This document shows, piece after piece, positions 7,828 through 16,961 of a DNA stretch of 64,000 bases. The stretch comes from an uncultured Clostridia bacterium (GTDB lineage: Bacteria > Bacillota > Clostridia > TANB77 > CAG-508). The translations under genes were made by a program, and so were the position numbers. The notes below the pieces were generated by a model. The model was given only the letters and a program-made list of their open reading frames with translations, did not search any database and was not told the origin of the DNA. The stretch is taken from NCBI GenBank assembly GCA_934129895.1, contig CAKOWY010000001.1, forward strand, positions 372,001-436,000. Reading direction: 5' to 3'. The stretch's first letter is position 1; every line of letters begins with the position of its first letter.

Positions 7828-9186
7828 CTATATAATTTCACCAATTAAATCATAATCTTTCACATCTTTAATTTTTACATTTACAAAAGAATTCACTTTA
7901 TTTTCAAAATTAGTATTTTCAACATATATAATTCCGTCTTCTTCTGGAACATCTTGTGATGTCCTTCCAATTAAGAATTTTCCATCAAATGAAATATCCT
8001 CTATTAATACTTCTACAACTTGTCCTATTTTATTTTTCAAATTTTCATTTGAAATTTTTTGTTGAATTTGCATAATTTTATTATATCTTGCTTTTTTTGT
8101 GTTTCCATGTATTTGTTCTGGAAGCTTTGCCGCTGGTGTACCTTCTTCTTTTGAATACATAAATGTTCCTAATTTATCAAATTTAGTTTTTTCAACAAAT
8201 TGTTTTAGTTCTTCAAAATCTTCATCTGTTTCTCCAGGAAATCCTACTATTAAACTTGTTCTTAAAACTATATTTGGTATTTCTTTTCTTATTTTTTCTA
8301 TTAACTTCTCTATTTGCTCTTTATTTGTTTTTCTATTCATTCTTTTAAGTACTTTATTTGAAATATGTTGTATTGGAATGTCAAAATATTTACATATCTT
8401 TTCATTATTTTTTACAACTTCTATTAATTCATCTGTTATACCTTCAGGATATGAATATAAAAATCTAATCCATTTTATACCATCTATTTCAGATAGTTTT
8501 TGTAAAAGTTCTGGAAGTTTTGGAGTTCCATATATATCTACTCCATATTTAGTTGTATCTTGAGCTATAACAATTAATTCTTTTATACCTTTAGATGCAA
8601 GCATTTTTGCTTCTTCAATTATTTCTTCCATTTTTCTGCTTATAAATTTTCCTCTAATATATGGAATTGCACAATATGTACACATATTGCTACATCCTTC
8701 ACCTATTTTTAAATAAGCATAATTTTTTCCTGTTGTTATTACTCTATCATAAAATTCATCAAATTTAGGCATTGGCAATTGCTCAATTTGAGATACTTTT
8801 GTTACTGCTTTTGTTGTACTTTTTTCAACTTTATTATTTTCTACTAAATCTTGGATTTTTTGCCACATTTGATTATATTCATCTATTTTCAGAAATAAAT
8901 CAACTTCAGGTAATGATTTTACTAAATCATCATAATATCTTTGTACTAAACATCCCATTACAATAAGATATCTGCATTTTTTCTTTTTATATTCTGCCAT
9001 TTCTAGTATTGTATTTATTGCTTCTTCTTTAGCTGATGCTATAAATCCACATGTATTTATAACAATTATATCAGCTTTATTGGGATCATTTTCAATTTCA
9101 TAATTATTGTCTTTAAAATGTCCAATTGCTATTTCTGTGTCAATTAAATTTTTACTACATCCAAGTGATACAAATCCTACTTTCAC
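7828..9186 (-). CDS. rimO: Ribosomal protein S12 methylthiotransferase RimO
   Basis: 452 residues. RimO is a radical-SAM enzyme that adds a methylthio group to the conserved Asp of ribosomal protein S12. The N-terminal UPF0004 domain carries three cluster Cys (in LGCSKN near 10, NTCGF near 46, MGCLVQ near 79); the radical-SAM motif CSNMCTYC is at about 165-172, and a TRAM domain occupies the C-terminus (about 380-450). It starts with GTG, with GGAAGG upstream. Methionine-initiated alternatives would remove the first conserved motif. It lies between rng and the acidic protein in a continuous run of genes. Confidence 0.95.
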   Translation of the reverse strand: MKVGFVSLGCSKNLIDTEIAIGHFKDNNYEIENDPNKADIIVINTCGFIASAKEEAINTILEMAEYKKKKCRYLIVMGCLVQRYYDDLVKSLPEVDLFLKIDEYNQMWQKIQDLVENNKVEKSTTKAVTKVSQIEQLPMPKFDEFYDRVITTGKNYAYLKIGEGCSNMCTYCAIPYIRGKFISRKMEEIIEEAKMLASKGIKELIVIAQDTTKYGVDIYGTPKLPELLQKLSEIDGIKWIRFLYSYPEGITDELIEVVKNNEKICKYFDIPIQHISNKVLKRMNRKTNKEQIEKLIEKIRKEIPNIVLRTSLIVGFPGETDEDFEELKQFVEKTKFDKLGTFMYSKEEGTPAAKLPEQIHGNTKKARYNKIMQIQQKISNENLKNKIGQVVEVLIEDISFDGKFLIGRTSQDVPEEDGIIYVENTNFENKVNSFVNVKIKDVKDYDLIGEII

Positions 9187-9220
9187 TTTTTACTTCCTTC
9201 CTATTATTTTGGATTGATTA

Positions 9221-10396
9221 TTAACTATTATGTGCACAAATATGTTTTCTTGTTAATTCCATTAAATTTAATTTTGTAAAACCTTCTACTTGTGTTTTAG
9301 CTCTATCTTGTTTTAGGGTTTCTCTTAAAAGCTTTTCTATTTTTTCTTTATTCTCATCTTTATGCATATCAATATAATCTATTATAATTATTCCACCTAT
9401 ATCTCTTAGTCTTATTTGTTTTACTATTTCTAATGTTGCTTCATAATTAACTTTATATATTGTATCTTCTAATGATGACTTACCAACAAATTTTCCTGAG
9501 TTTACATCTATTGCAACTAATGCTTCTGTTGCATCTATTGTAATAAATCCACCACAATTTAACCAAACTTTACGTTGTTTTGTTTTTTCTATTTGTTTTT
9601 CTAAATCATATTTTTCTATAAGATTTACATTTTCCTCTAATATCAAATTTATTGTTTTGTTTTTTAGTTTTTCTTTTAATATATCATAATTTTCTTTATT
9701 ATTAACTTTTATAGATACTATTTTTTCTTCTGGTAAATCTATTATTATTTTTTCTACTATACTTGGACTCTTATATAATAATTCTGCTTTATTATCATTT
9801 TCTTCAAATTTCTTATATATTTTTATCCATTCTTTTTCCAATTCTTTAATTTCAGCAATTATATTGCTTTCTTCTTGCTTTTCTGCAATTGTTCTAACAA
9901 TTGCACCCATGTTTTGAGGTAAATTACTTTTTACAATGTTTAATAATCTCTTTTTTTCTTCCTCATCTTCTATTTTTTGTGAAATTGTTACAATTGTAGT
10001 TTGTGGTAATAATATTAAATATTTACCTGTAAGTTTTATATGTGTTGTTGTTCTTGCACCTTTTTTATCATTGCTATCTTTTTGAACTTGTACAAGTATT
10101 TTTTGATTTGTTTTTACTACATCTTTTATTTTTGGTTCTTCTTTTGTTATAATTTTTTCATCTATTTGTGGTATAATGTCTTTTACATGAATAAAACTAT
10201 TTTTTTCAGTTCCTATATCTACAAATGCAGCTTGCATTCCAGGTATAATATCTTTTATTATTCCTGAATATATATTTCCTTCATTTCTTTCATGTTTACA
10301 TTCATCATTACTTTCATATAATTCTACTATTTTTCCATTTTCTATAACAGCAATTGTCTCATTTTCATTCTTTTTGTCAACAACTATATCTATCAT
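9221..10396 (-). CDS. rng: Ribonuclease G/E family protein lacking the zinc-link end
   Basis: 391 residues. RNase E/G endonucleases cut single-stranded AU-rich RNA and mature rRNA. The S1-like domain (about 35-125) and the catalytic core are visible: AIDVNSG (about 303-309) and IIIDYIDM (about 345-352) carry the two catalytic Asp. The protein ends at LTRKHICAHNS, just before the region that in E. coli RNase E/G holds the CPxCxG zinc-link used for dimer contacts. The DNA after the stop does not continue the family sequence in another frame, so this looks like the natural end. It sits between pth and rimO with short gaps. Confidence 0.9.
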   Translation of the reverse strand: MIDIVVDKKNENETIAVIENGKIVELYESNDECKHERNEGNIYSGIIKDIIPGMQAAFVDIGTEKNSFIHVKDIIPQIDEKIITKEEPKIKDVVKTNQKILVQVQKDSNDKKGARTTTHIKLTGKYLILLPQTTIVTISQKIEDEEEKKRLLNIVKSNLPQNMGAIVRTIAEKQEESNIIAEIKELEKEWIKIYKKFEENDNKAELLYKSPSIVEKIIIDLPEEKIVSIKVNNKENYDILKEKLKNKTINLILEENVNLIEKYDLEKQIEKTKQRKVWLNCGGFITIDATEALVAIDVNSGKFVGKSSLEDTIYKVNYEATLEIVKQIRLRDIGGIIIIDYIDMHKDENKEKIEKLLRETLKQDRAKTQVEGFTKLNLMELTRKHICAHNS

Positions 10397-10416
10397 TTTG
10401 CATTCCTTCCCATATT

Positions 10417-10974
10417 TTAATTATATTTGTTCATGGCATAATCAATTCCGTTATTTAACAAATCTATAACTGCTTTTTCTGCCTTCTCAATTCCATCTTC
10501 TAATTTGGAAATCTCTTCTTTTGGTATTGCTCCTATAACATAATTAATATCATCACCCTTTAATTGAGGTCTTCCTATTCCAACTCTTATTCTACTAAAA
10601 TTTTCTGTTTTTATTTCTTGAATAATGTTCTTTATACCATTATGTCCACCGCTACTGCCTTTTTTTCTTATTTTTATTTTTCCTGGTTCTATATCCATAT
10701 CATCATATATTACCAATATTTCGTCTATACTTATTTTGTAAAAGTCGACAACTTCTCTTACGCTTTGTCCACTCAAATTCATATAAGTTTGTGGTTTTAG
10801 CAAAATTACTTTATTTTTTCCTATCATTCCACTTCCAAATAATGCTTGAAATTTTTTTTGTTTTACTTCTATTTTGTACTCATCTGCGAGTTTATTTATT
10901 ACATTAAATCCCATATTATGTCTTGTTTTACTATATTCTTCTTCTGGATTGCCTAAACCTACTATTAAATACAT
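10417..10974 (-). CDS. pth: Peptidyl-tRNA hydrolase
   Basis: 185 residues, normal length. Pth releases tRNA from prematurely dropped peptidyl-tRNA. Signatures: VGLGNPEEEYSKTRHNMGF with the catalytic His (about 19), the PQTYMNLSG motif (about 62-70), DDMD (about 92-95) and GSSGGHNGIKNI (about 106-117). It has its own promoter in the gap after polA and is followed 20 bases later by rng. Confidence 0.96.
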   Translation of the reverse strand: MYLIVGLGNPEEEYSKTRHNMGFNVINKLADEYKIEVKQKKFQALFGSGMIGKNKVILLKPQTYMNLSGQSVREVVDFYKISIDEILVIYDDMDIEPGKIKIRKKGSSGGHNGIKNIIQEIKTENFSRIRVGIGRPQLKGDDINYVIGAIPKEEISKLEDGIEKAEKAVIDLLNNGIDYAMNKYN

Positions 10975-11000
10975 CTTTTCCTCTTTTCTTTACGTACTAT

Positions 11001-11029
11001 ATTTTACTATATTTTGTCAGTTTTTTCAA
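11001..11029 (-). promoter_or_regulatory. Putative sigma-A promoter of pth
   Basis: Minus strand TTGAAA and TAAAAT with a 17-base spacer, about 27 bases upstream of the pth start codon, in the 86-base gap after polA. Confidence 0.6.
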
Positions 11030-11060
11030 GCATTTTATATAATTTCAAAAATCTATTACA

Positions 11061-13739
11061 TTACTTGCAATCATACCAATTAGTTGCTTCTGATACTTCT
11101 GCTATAAGCGGAACTTTAAGCAGTACTGCATTTTCCATTTTGCTTTTTAAAATTTCTTTTACTTCATCTACTTCTTCTAATGGTGCTTCAATCATCATTT
11201 CATCATGAACTTGAAGTACTATTTTTGACTTCATTTTTCTTTGTTTTAATTCTTTTAATACATTAATCATTGCAATTTTCATAATATCTGCTGCAGTTCC
11301 TTGAATTGGTGTATTCATTGCAACTCTTTGTCCAAATTGTCTCATCATATAATTATTTGATTTTAATTCTGGAATATATCTTCTTCTTTTAAATTCTGTT
11401 TCAACATAACCATTCTCTTTTGCACTTTCAACAATATTATCCATAAATTTCTTTATTCCTGAATATTTTTCTAAATATTGTTCTATATATTGTTTTGCTT
11501 TCTTTCTAGAAATGTGTAACTGCTCTCCTAATCCAAAATCACTTATTCCATAAACTATTCCAAAATTTACTGCTTTAGCATTGCTTCTTTGTTCTTTTGT
11601 TACTTCATCTATTGGAATATTAAATACTTTTGATGCTGCTTGTTTATGAATATCTTCTCCATTTATAAATGCTTGTACCATATGTTCATCATTTGATATA
11701 TGTGCTAATACTCTTAATTCTATTTGTGAATAATCAGCATCAATATATATACAATTTTCCGCTGGCTTAAATGCTTTTCTTAATTGCTTACCTAATTCAA
11801 ATCTGGTTGGAATATTTTGAAGATTAGGTTCTGTTGAACTTATTCTTCCTGTTGCAGTTATTGTTTGATGGAAAAATGAATGTATTCTATGTGTTTTTGG
11901 ATTAACATAAGGTTTTATTCCTTCTACATAAGTTGAATTCAATTTCATTAGCTGTCTATATTCTAATATTTTTTCAATTACAGGATGCTCTGTAACTAAT
12001 TTTTCAAGAACATCAACATCTGTTGAATATCCATTTTTTGTCTTCTTAACAACTGGTAGTTTTAATTTTTCGAATAAAATTTCTCCTAATTGCTTTGTTG
12101 AATTTATATTAAATTCTTCTCCAGTTAATTCATATATTTCTTGTGTTAATATTTCTAATCTTTCTTTTAATTTATCTCCATATTCTTCTAATTCTTTTAA
12201 ATCTAAATACATTCCATTCCATTGCATTTCTGCTAATACTTCAACAGTTGGCATATCTATATTTTTAAATAATTCCAGTTCATCTACTTCTTCTAATTTA
12301 TTTATTGTTACTTCAAATAAATCCTTTATTTCTTTTGCATATAAACATGCTTTTACTCTAGTTTTTTCTTCACTTGGATTAGTATCAAATAATGATGTTT
12401 GTTCTTCTTTATTTAATCCGTTTTTCTCAAAATATTCATTATTATCTATTTCTAAATAATCTCTTACTATTATGTCTATATCATATTTGCTTGTTGGATC
12501 TAATATATATGCTGCGACTTTGGCATCATACACTATATTATTCATTGTTATTCCAATTTGCTTTAATAAAATATAATCTTCTGATAAATTATAACCATAT
12601 TTTTCTATATCGTTATTTTCAAAAACCTTTTTTAATTTTTCTTCAAACTCATTTTTTCTTGGAATATAATATATTTTATTTTCACTATATATTGCAATTC
12701 CAATTATAGTCTTTTTTATTATGTCATTTTCCTCTGCATTATCTTGTAAATCTAAATAATAATATAATTTTCCATTTAACTCTGGAATTTCATCTTTTTC
12801 TATAATTTCTAATTGATATTCTTCTTTCTTTTCTGCTCGTATATTTTCAATATTTCTTAAATTAAATCTATCAATATATCTTTGAAAACGCAATTCTTCA
12901 AATAATTCTAGAACTTTTTGATTATTCCATTCTTCTATTTTCAAATTTTCTAATGTGTCTTCTATTGGTACATTTATATCTATTTCTCCAAGGGTTCTTG
13001 AAAGCTCTGCCATTTCTTTATTAGAAACTATATTTTTTCTTTGTTTTCCTTTTAAATCATCTTCACCTTTTTCAATTTTTTCATATAGTTCTTTTACAGA
13101 ATTATATTTTTTTATTAAAGATATTGCCGTCTTTGGACCTATTCCTGGCACACCTGGAATATTGTCAGATGTATCTCCCTGTAATGCTTTTACTTCTATT
13201 AGTTGACGTGGTTCCAATCCATATTCTTCTATTACTTTTGCTCTATTATAGTTTTCTGTTTCTGTCTTTCCACCTTTTGTTCTTGGAATTCTAATTGTTA
13301 TATTATCACTTGCCAATTGAAATGTATCCCTATCTCCTGAAAGAATAGTTACTTCTAATCCCTGTTTTTCACCATATTTTGCAAGTGTTCCTAATATGTC
13401 ATCACCTTCATATCCTTCTTTTTCTATTATGTCTATATTCATTGCCTTTAACACTTCTTTTATAACTGGCATTTGTTCTGCAAGTTCATCTGGCATTCCA
13501 TGACGATTAGCTTTATATCCATCATATAATTCTTTTCTTTTTAATTTACCTTTTAAATCAAATGCAACTGCTAAATATTGTGGTTTAATATCATCCATAA
13601 TATTAAACAAAATTGCAAGAAATCCATATATTGCATTTGTATATTTTCCATCTTTTGTAGTCAACATTTTACTTCCCATTATTCCATAAAATGCTCTATT
13701 CATTATGCTATTTCCATCTATCAAAACTAATTTATCCAT
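11061..13739 (-). CDS. polA: DNA polymerase I
   Basis: 892 residues, full length. It fills gaps and removes RNA primers. Domains in order: 5' nuclease (1-290; DGNSIMNRAF, GYEGDDILGT, SGDRD), a 3'-5' exonuclease-like domain (about 310-480), and the polymerase domain (about 490-892; DADYSQIELRVLAH, KAVNFGIVYG, QVHDEM). In the exonuclease-like domain the first acidic motif (DxE) reads YLDLQD and the third (YxxxD) is not intact, so proofreading is probably lost, as in several other Gram-positive Pol I enzymes. It starts one base after the glycosyltransferase stop, so the two are co-transcribed. Confidence 0.97.
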   Translation of the reverse strand: MDKLVLIDGNSIMNRAFYGIMGSKMLTTKDGKYTNAIYGFLAILFNIMDDIKPQYLAVAFDLKGKLKRKELYDGYKANRHGMPDELAEQMPVIKEVLKAMNIDIIEKEGYEGDDILGTLAKYGEKQGLEVTILSGDRDTFQLASDNITIRIPRTKGGKTETENYNRAKVIEEYGLEPRQLIEVKALQGDTSDNIPGVPGIGPKTAISLIKKYNSVKELYEKIEKGEDDLKGKQRKNIVSNKEMAELSRTLGEIDINVPIEDTLENLKIEEWNNQKVLELFEELRFQRYIDRFNLRNIENIRAEKKEEYQLEIIEKDEIPELNGKLYYYLDLQDNAEENDIIKKTIIGIAIYSENKIYYIPRKNEFEEKLKKVFENNDIEKYGYNLSEDYILLKQIGITMNNIVYDAKVAAYILDPTSKYDIDIIVRDYLEIDNNEYFEKNGLNKEEQTSLFDTNPSEEKTRVKACLYAKEIKDLFEVTINKLEEVDELELFKNIDMPTVEVLAEMQWNGMYLDLKELEEYGDKLKERLEILTQEIYELTGEEFNINSTKQLGEILFEKLKLPVVKKTKNGYSTDVDVLEKLVTEHPVIEKILEYRQLMKLNSTYVEGIKPYVNPKTHRIHSFFHQTITATGRISSTEPNLQNIPTRFELGKQLRKAFKPAENCIYIDADYSQIELRVLAHISNDEHMVQAFINGEDIHKQAASKVFNIPIDEVTKEQRSNAKAVNFGIVYGISDFGLGEQLHISRKKAKQYIEQYLEKYSGIKKFMDNIVESAKENGYVETEFKRRRYIPELKSNNYMMRQFGQRVAMNTPIQGTAADIMKIAMINVLKELKQRKMKSKIVLQVHDEMMIEAPLEEVDEVKEILKSKMENAVLLKVPLIAEVSEATNWYDCK

Positions 13740-13740
13740 A

Positions 13741-15180
13741 TTAGTTATCCTCTCTTCCTTGTGTTAAACAAAGTTGTTTACCTTCTATTTTTCCTTTAGA
13801 ATATTTATTTACAATTTTTATCCATATAACTGATAATAAAAATAGTACTATAACATAAACAATGTCATAAGCTGGGTGTTCCCAAAAATACATATATACT
13901 ACATTAGCTATTTCTGTAATAAATGATACTCCTATAATATATTTTATCATTTTTGGTTTTTGCCACATTATTGTTGGAAACATCCACATAATATACCATT
14001 GCTGTGCATTTGTTATTGTTAATAAAAATATTACTAATTCTAAATTATATTCTCTTATTATTTTGTAAAATTTTATATCTTTTTGTATTAATGTTTTTAT
14101 GCAAAGTCTTATATATGTTATTGAAAATATTAACATAGTTATATTTTTCAATATTTTAGCTAATTCTTTATTTTTATACCATATTGCAGAATATATTGAT
14201 TTTGAATATTTATCTGTTTGAACTAATACTGCACTTAATATTTGGAAATCTCTAAAATATAATAAATATTCTACTCCTAATACAACCAAAAATAACATTC
14301 CAAATTCCACACATCTAAAAAATCTTTTTCCTATATTTTTTTCTTCTCTATAATAATACAAAATTACAAATGGCAATATTAATAATGTTATATATTTTAT
14401 CCCTGCAGATATTCCCAATGATATAACACAAAGTGTAAGATTTTTCTTTTTTAATAAAAAATACAATGCTAACAATACAAAAAATACTACTATAATATCA
14501 TTGTGTACATTTATAATTGATTCTATTAGTATAAATGGATTTAATCCGTATAATATAGCAAATTTCTTTTTTCTTGTTATTTTATATATAAAATATGTAT
14601 TTAATAAATGAAATATTAAATTTACAAATTTATAAACAAACAAACATAATGTAACATTTTTTAATGATATTACTGAACAAATTTTAAATATTAATTGAGC
14701 AACTGGCCCATAAACAACTGTTGTCCATGACCAAAAGTTATTTACTCCCTTTTCTAAAATTTCATCATTTATATTTTCTTTATTTTGCTCATAATATTGT
14801 CTCATTGTAACATAATAAGGATTTTGATGATATACACCATCTAACTCTCCAACTCCCATATAATAAAATATGTCTGAAGAAGTCATTGGTAATGTTATTG
14901 TTAGAATTAAACTTGTTATTGCTACAAATATTAGAACTTGTTTTATATTTTTGAATAGGTCTTTTTTCTTAAGTATTATAATATAAAACGTAAAAATTCC
15001 TATAATAATTCCAAGATATATTGATGATGATAAAATTCTACTAATTTCTTCATTTATAAAAAAATGATAAAATGTATCAAACTTTAATACTGTTCCATTT
15101 TTTATAAAATATACTATCGTTGGCAATATTAATAAAAAATTTAATATTATAAATATAATTTTCTGTATTTTTACTTTCAT
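13741..15180 (-). CDS. GT-C-type polyprenol-dependent glycosyltransferase (membrane protein)
   Basis: 479 residues with about eleven to thirteen membrane helices. The acidic motif TSSDIFYYMGVGELDGVYHQ (about 103-122) with conserved Asp followed by NPYY, and a later WSWTTVVYGPVAQL, resemble the alpha-1,6-mannosyltransferase/GT87-like GT-C enzymes that take sugars from polyprenyl-phosphate on the outer face of the membrane. The acceptor is unknown; surface glycans or glycoproteins are possible. It heads the polA transcript behind a good promoter, with only one base to polA. Family call is by motif and topology, not by search. Confidence 0.65.
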   Translation of the reverse strand: MKVKIQKIIFIILNFLLILPTIVYFIKNGTVLKFDTFYHFFINEEISRILSSSIYLGIIIGIFTFYIIILKKKDLFKNIKQVLIFVAITSLILTITLPMTSSDIFYYMGVGELDGVYHQNPYYVTMRQYYEQNKENINDEILEKGVNNFWSWTTVVYGPVAQLIFKICSVISLKNVTLCLFVYKFVNLIFHLLNTYFIYKITRKKKFAILYGLNPFILIESIINVHNDIIVVFFVLLALYFLLKKKNLTLCVISLGISAGIKYITLLILPFVILYYYREEKNIGKRFFRCVEFGMLFLVVLGVEYLLYFRDFQILSAVLVQTDKYSKSIYSAIWYKNKELAKILKNITMLIFSITYIRLCIKTLIQKDIKFYKIIREYNLELVIFLLTITNAQQWYIMWMFPTIMWQKPKMIKYIIGVSFITEIANVVYMYFWEHPAYDIVYVIVLFLLSVIWIKIVNKYSKGKIEGKQLCLTQGREDN

Positions 15181-15213
15181 TTTTTCAACTTCTTTCGATT
15201 TTTTTCTTGCATA

Positions 15214-15242
15214 AATATATCATACAACTAGTTTTTTATCAA
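15214..15242 (-). promoter_or_regulatory. Putative sigma-A promoter of the glycosyltransferase-polA transcript
   Basis: Minus strand TTGATA and TATATT separated by 17 bases, about 34 bases upstream of the glycosyltransferase start codon. Confidence 0.55.
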
Positions 15243-15262
15243 TGAAATTTTTTTAAATTGAA

Positions 15263-15292
15263 TAAAAAAATAGAGTTGTTACTCAACTCCAT
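15263..15292 (-). terminator. Terminator after rpmA
   Basis: Inverted repeat GAGTTG / CAACTC with a five-base loop followed on the minus strand by a T-run, ten bases after the rpmA stop codon. Confidence 0.85.
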
Positions 15293-15302
15293 TTTTCTTC
15301 AA

Positions 15303-15581
15303 CTAAGCTTTTACTTCATTTGTTTCTACAACTGGATATACACTTACTTGTTTTTTATCTTTTCCTTTTCTTTCAAATTTTACTGTACCATCTACTAATG
15401 CATATAGTGTATCATCACTACCTTTTCCAACATTAGTTCCAGGATGCATTTTTGTTCCTCTTTGTCTTACAAGAATATTTCCTGCTAAAACAAATTGACC
15501 GTCAGCTCTCTTGACACCAAGTCTTTTAGATTCACTGTCTCTACCGTTCTTAATACTACCTTGACCTTTTTTATGTGCCAT
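15303..15581 (-). CDS. rpmA: 50S ribosomal protein L27, without the Firmicutes N-terminal extension
   Basis: 92 residues. L27 reaches towards the peptidyl-transferase centre. The core SKRLGVKRADGQFVLAGNIL is typical. The start is the ATG of MAHKKGQGS, eight bases after AAGGAG; a GTG three codons upstream adds only MKI. In most Firmicutes L27 has an extra N-terminal piece ending in Phe-Phe/Phe-Ala that the protease Prp removes; this protein lacks it. The prp gene that normally lies between rplU and rpmA is also absent: the gap here is 98 bases. Confidence 0.97.
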   Translation of the reverse strand: MAHKKGQGSIKNGRDSESKRLGVKRADGQFVLAGNILVRQRGTKMHPGTNVGKGSDDTLYALVDGTVKFERKGKDKKQVSVYPVVETNEVKA

Positions 15582-15679
15582 GATTTTCACTCCTTTCAGT
15601 TTTCATATTAGTTTGTTCTCATACAAACTTTTTTATAACTACTTTATTATTTATCTATTTTTGTAAAACCGTCTTACAA

Positions 15680-16042
15680 CTAAGCTTCAACTTTTTCTGC
15701 TTTTTCAGCTTTTGCAGCTGCTTTTTTTGCTGCTGTTTTTATTCCTGTGATTTCAACTTTAGTGTATGGTTGTCTATGTCCTTGTTTTGTTCTCTCATTT
15801 TTCTTTGCTTTCATTTTGAAAACTATGATTTTCTTAGCTTTTCCATGAGCAACAACTTTTCCTTCAACCTTTACACCTTTTACATAAGGATTTCCAACTT
15901 GTACTTTTCCCTCTTCTGATACTAAAACTACTTTATCAAAAGTAACTTTTTTTCCTTCAGCTGTATCTAATTTTTCGAAAAATACTACATCTCCTTCTGC
16001 TACTTTGTATTGTTTTCCACAACTTTCAATTACTGCGTACAT
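15680..16042 (-). CDS. rplU: 50S ribosomal protein L21 with a Lys/Ala-rich tail
   Basis: 120 residues. L21 binds 23S rRNA in the large subunit. The family core MYAVIESCGKQYKVAEGD and the RQPYTKVEITGI end are clear. After the usual end (about residue 103) there is a basic/acidic Ala-Lys-Glu tail of about 17 residues. It is the first gene of an rplU-rpmA operon behind a strong promoter and a structured leader that may mediate autoregulation. AGGGAGG precedes the ATG. Confidence 0.97.
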   Translation of the reverse strand: MYAVIESCGKQYKVAEGDVVFFEKLDTAEGKKVTFDKVVLVSEEGKVQVGNPYVKGVKVEGKVVAHGKAKKIIVFKMKAKKNERTKQGHRQPYTKVEITGIKTAAKKAAAKAEKAEKVEA

Positions 16043-16140
16043 TTAAAATGCACCTCCCTTATTTGTATACTCGCTAATCCTTAAACAAAGGTAGTTCATG
16101 TTTCATAACTTTTGGTTACCTTGACTATGCGGATTACAGT
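16043..16140 (-). promoter_or_regulatory. Putative L21-type ribosomal protein leader RNA
   Basis: The 5' UTR of rplU folds into nested pairings: outer stem TAATCC (minus strand, at 16131-16136) with GGATTA (16075-16080), inner stem AAGGTA (16117-16122) with TACCTT (16088-16093), and inside it AGTTATG with CATGAACT (one bulge). This fits a cis-acting leader for L21 feedback as described for low-GC Gram-positives. I assign it by position and fold only. Confidence 0.55.
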
Positions 16141-16145
16141 TAAAT

Positions 16146-16174
16146 ATTTTAACATATTTGTATATATTTGTCAA
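16146..16174 (-). promoter_or_regulatory. Sigma-A promoter of rplU-rpmA
   Basis: Minus strand consensus TTGACA, 17-base spacer, TAAAAT. The predicted start lies just before the outer stem of the leader. Confidence 0.75.
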
Positions 16175-16207
16175 TATTTTTTTAGGCTTTTATGGAAATT
16201 TAATAAA

Positions 16208-16252
16208 AATTAGGAAAAGCTCCCTTCCATAAAGGAAGAGAGCTTTCGGTAT
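16208..16252 (-). terminator. Terminator of the foreign-composition cassette
   Basis: GC-rich imperfect hairpin AAAGCTC...GAGAGCTTT with an inner CTTCC / GGAAG stem, followed on the minus strand by TTTTCCTAATTTTT. It lies about 26 bases after the stop of the 194-residue secreted protein. Confidence 0.75.
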
Positions 16253-16277
16253 TATTGTTTGTTCATTCAAATGTCTG

Positions 16278-16862
16278 TTAGAATCTGCCCACAAACATTT
16301 CTGTAGGGAGCAAATCGAAAAGTGATGTGATTTCAGAGATTTCAAAGGTTCTCAAGTCGATTTCAAAGGCATTACCATATTTGTTGATATAATCGATTTT
16401 TTTGCTTTCAATCAAATATGTGTAAATCCCACCAAAGTCAACAACTTCAATGACCTTATATCCGTCCTCATCAACAAGGAGCAATCTCGTTTCATCTTCA
16501 GAAACTAAGATATAATAGTCTTTGTCATCGACTCCAAGTTTGTAGTCATATACAAACCATTCTTTTTCTCCCTGGACACTCATCTCTGTCATTCTTACGC
16601 CATTTTTTTCGACTGTCCTTCTAGTAGAATGTTTTCTCCAAAAACCTTTTTCTACCTTTTGAGTACTCTTCCGATAAGCAAGAGGATCTTGTTCCAACCA
16701 ACCTTGCCCATCAATAATAACATACTCTTTGACTTCGTCTTCACTGCTTTCTGCTTTAAACAAATCCCAAATGCAGTTTGTCGGCGCTTCTGCAAAAGCA
16801 GAAACACTAAAAACAGAAAGCATCAATGTAAGAGAAATAATTGCTGAAAAAAACTTTTTCAT
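16278..16862 (-). CDS. Secreted protein of unknown function, foreign base composition
   Basis: 194 residues, not recognised. A clear signal peptide (MKKFFSAIISLTLMLSVFSV, then SAFAEA) predicts export by Sec and cleavage after Ala. The mature part is acidic and rich in Tyr, Glu and Asp, without repeats or known catalytic motif. Its codons (GAG, CTC, GTC, AAG, GAC common) and local GC are much higher than in all neighbours. It has its own sigma-A promoter with AAGGAG SD and its own GC-rich terminator, so it stands as a self-contained one-gene cassette, probably acquired by transfer. The start is the ATG eight bases after AGGAG; an upstream in-frame ATG has no SD. Confidence 0.85.
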   Translation of the reverse strand: MKKFFSAIISLTLMLSVFSVSAFAEAPTNCIWDLFKAESSEDEVKEYVIIDGQGWLEQDPLAYRKSTQKVEKGFWRKHSTRRTVEKNGVRMTEMSVQGEKEWFVYDYKLGVDDKDYYILVSEDETRLLLVDEDGYKVIEVVDFGGIYTYLIESKKIDYINKYGNAFEIDLRTFEISEITSLFDLLPTEMFVGRF

Positions 16863-16932
16863 AATAGCTTCTCCTTTTCCAAAGAACAAACAATAATACA
16901 CACATCAACTGGTTTATTGCAAAACCACATAA

Positions 16933-16961
16933 ATTATACCATTTTTTTCCTATAAAGTCAA
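16933..16961 (-). promoter_or_regulatory. Strong sigma-A promoter of the foreign secreted-protein cassette
   Basis: Minus strand TTGACT, 17-base spacer, TATAAT with TGG before the -10. The -35 box overlaps the stop codon of the upstream membrane protein gene. Confidence 0.8.

Noticed and set aside
9221..9230. Frameshift explaining the short C-terminus of RNase G
   Set aside because: After the stop codon no frame continues with the family's zinc-link motif, and the rimO gene follows closely.
16043..16140. T-box or metabolite riboswitch upstream of rplU
   Set aside because: No T-box core (TGG-N-N-loop) and no known aptamer motifs; the nested small stems fit a ribosomal protein leader better.
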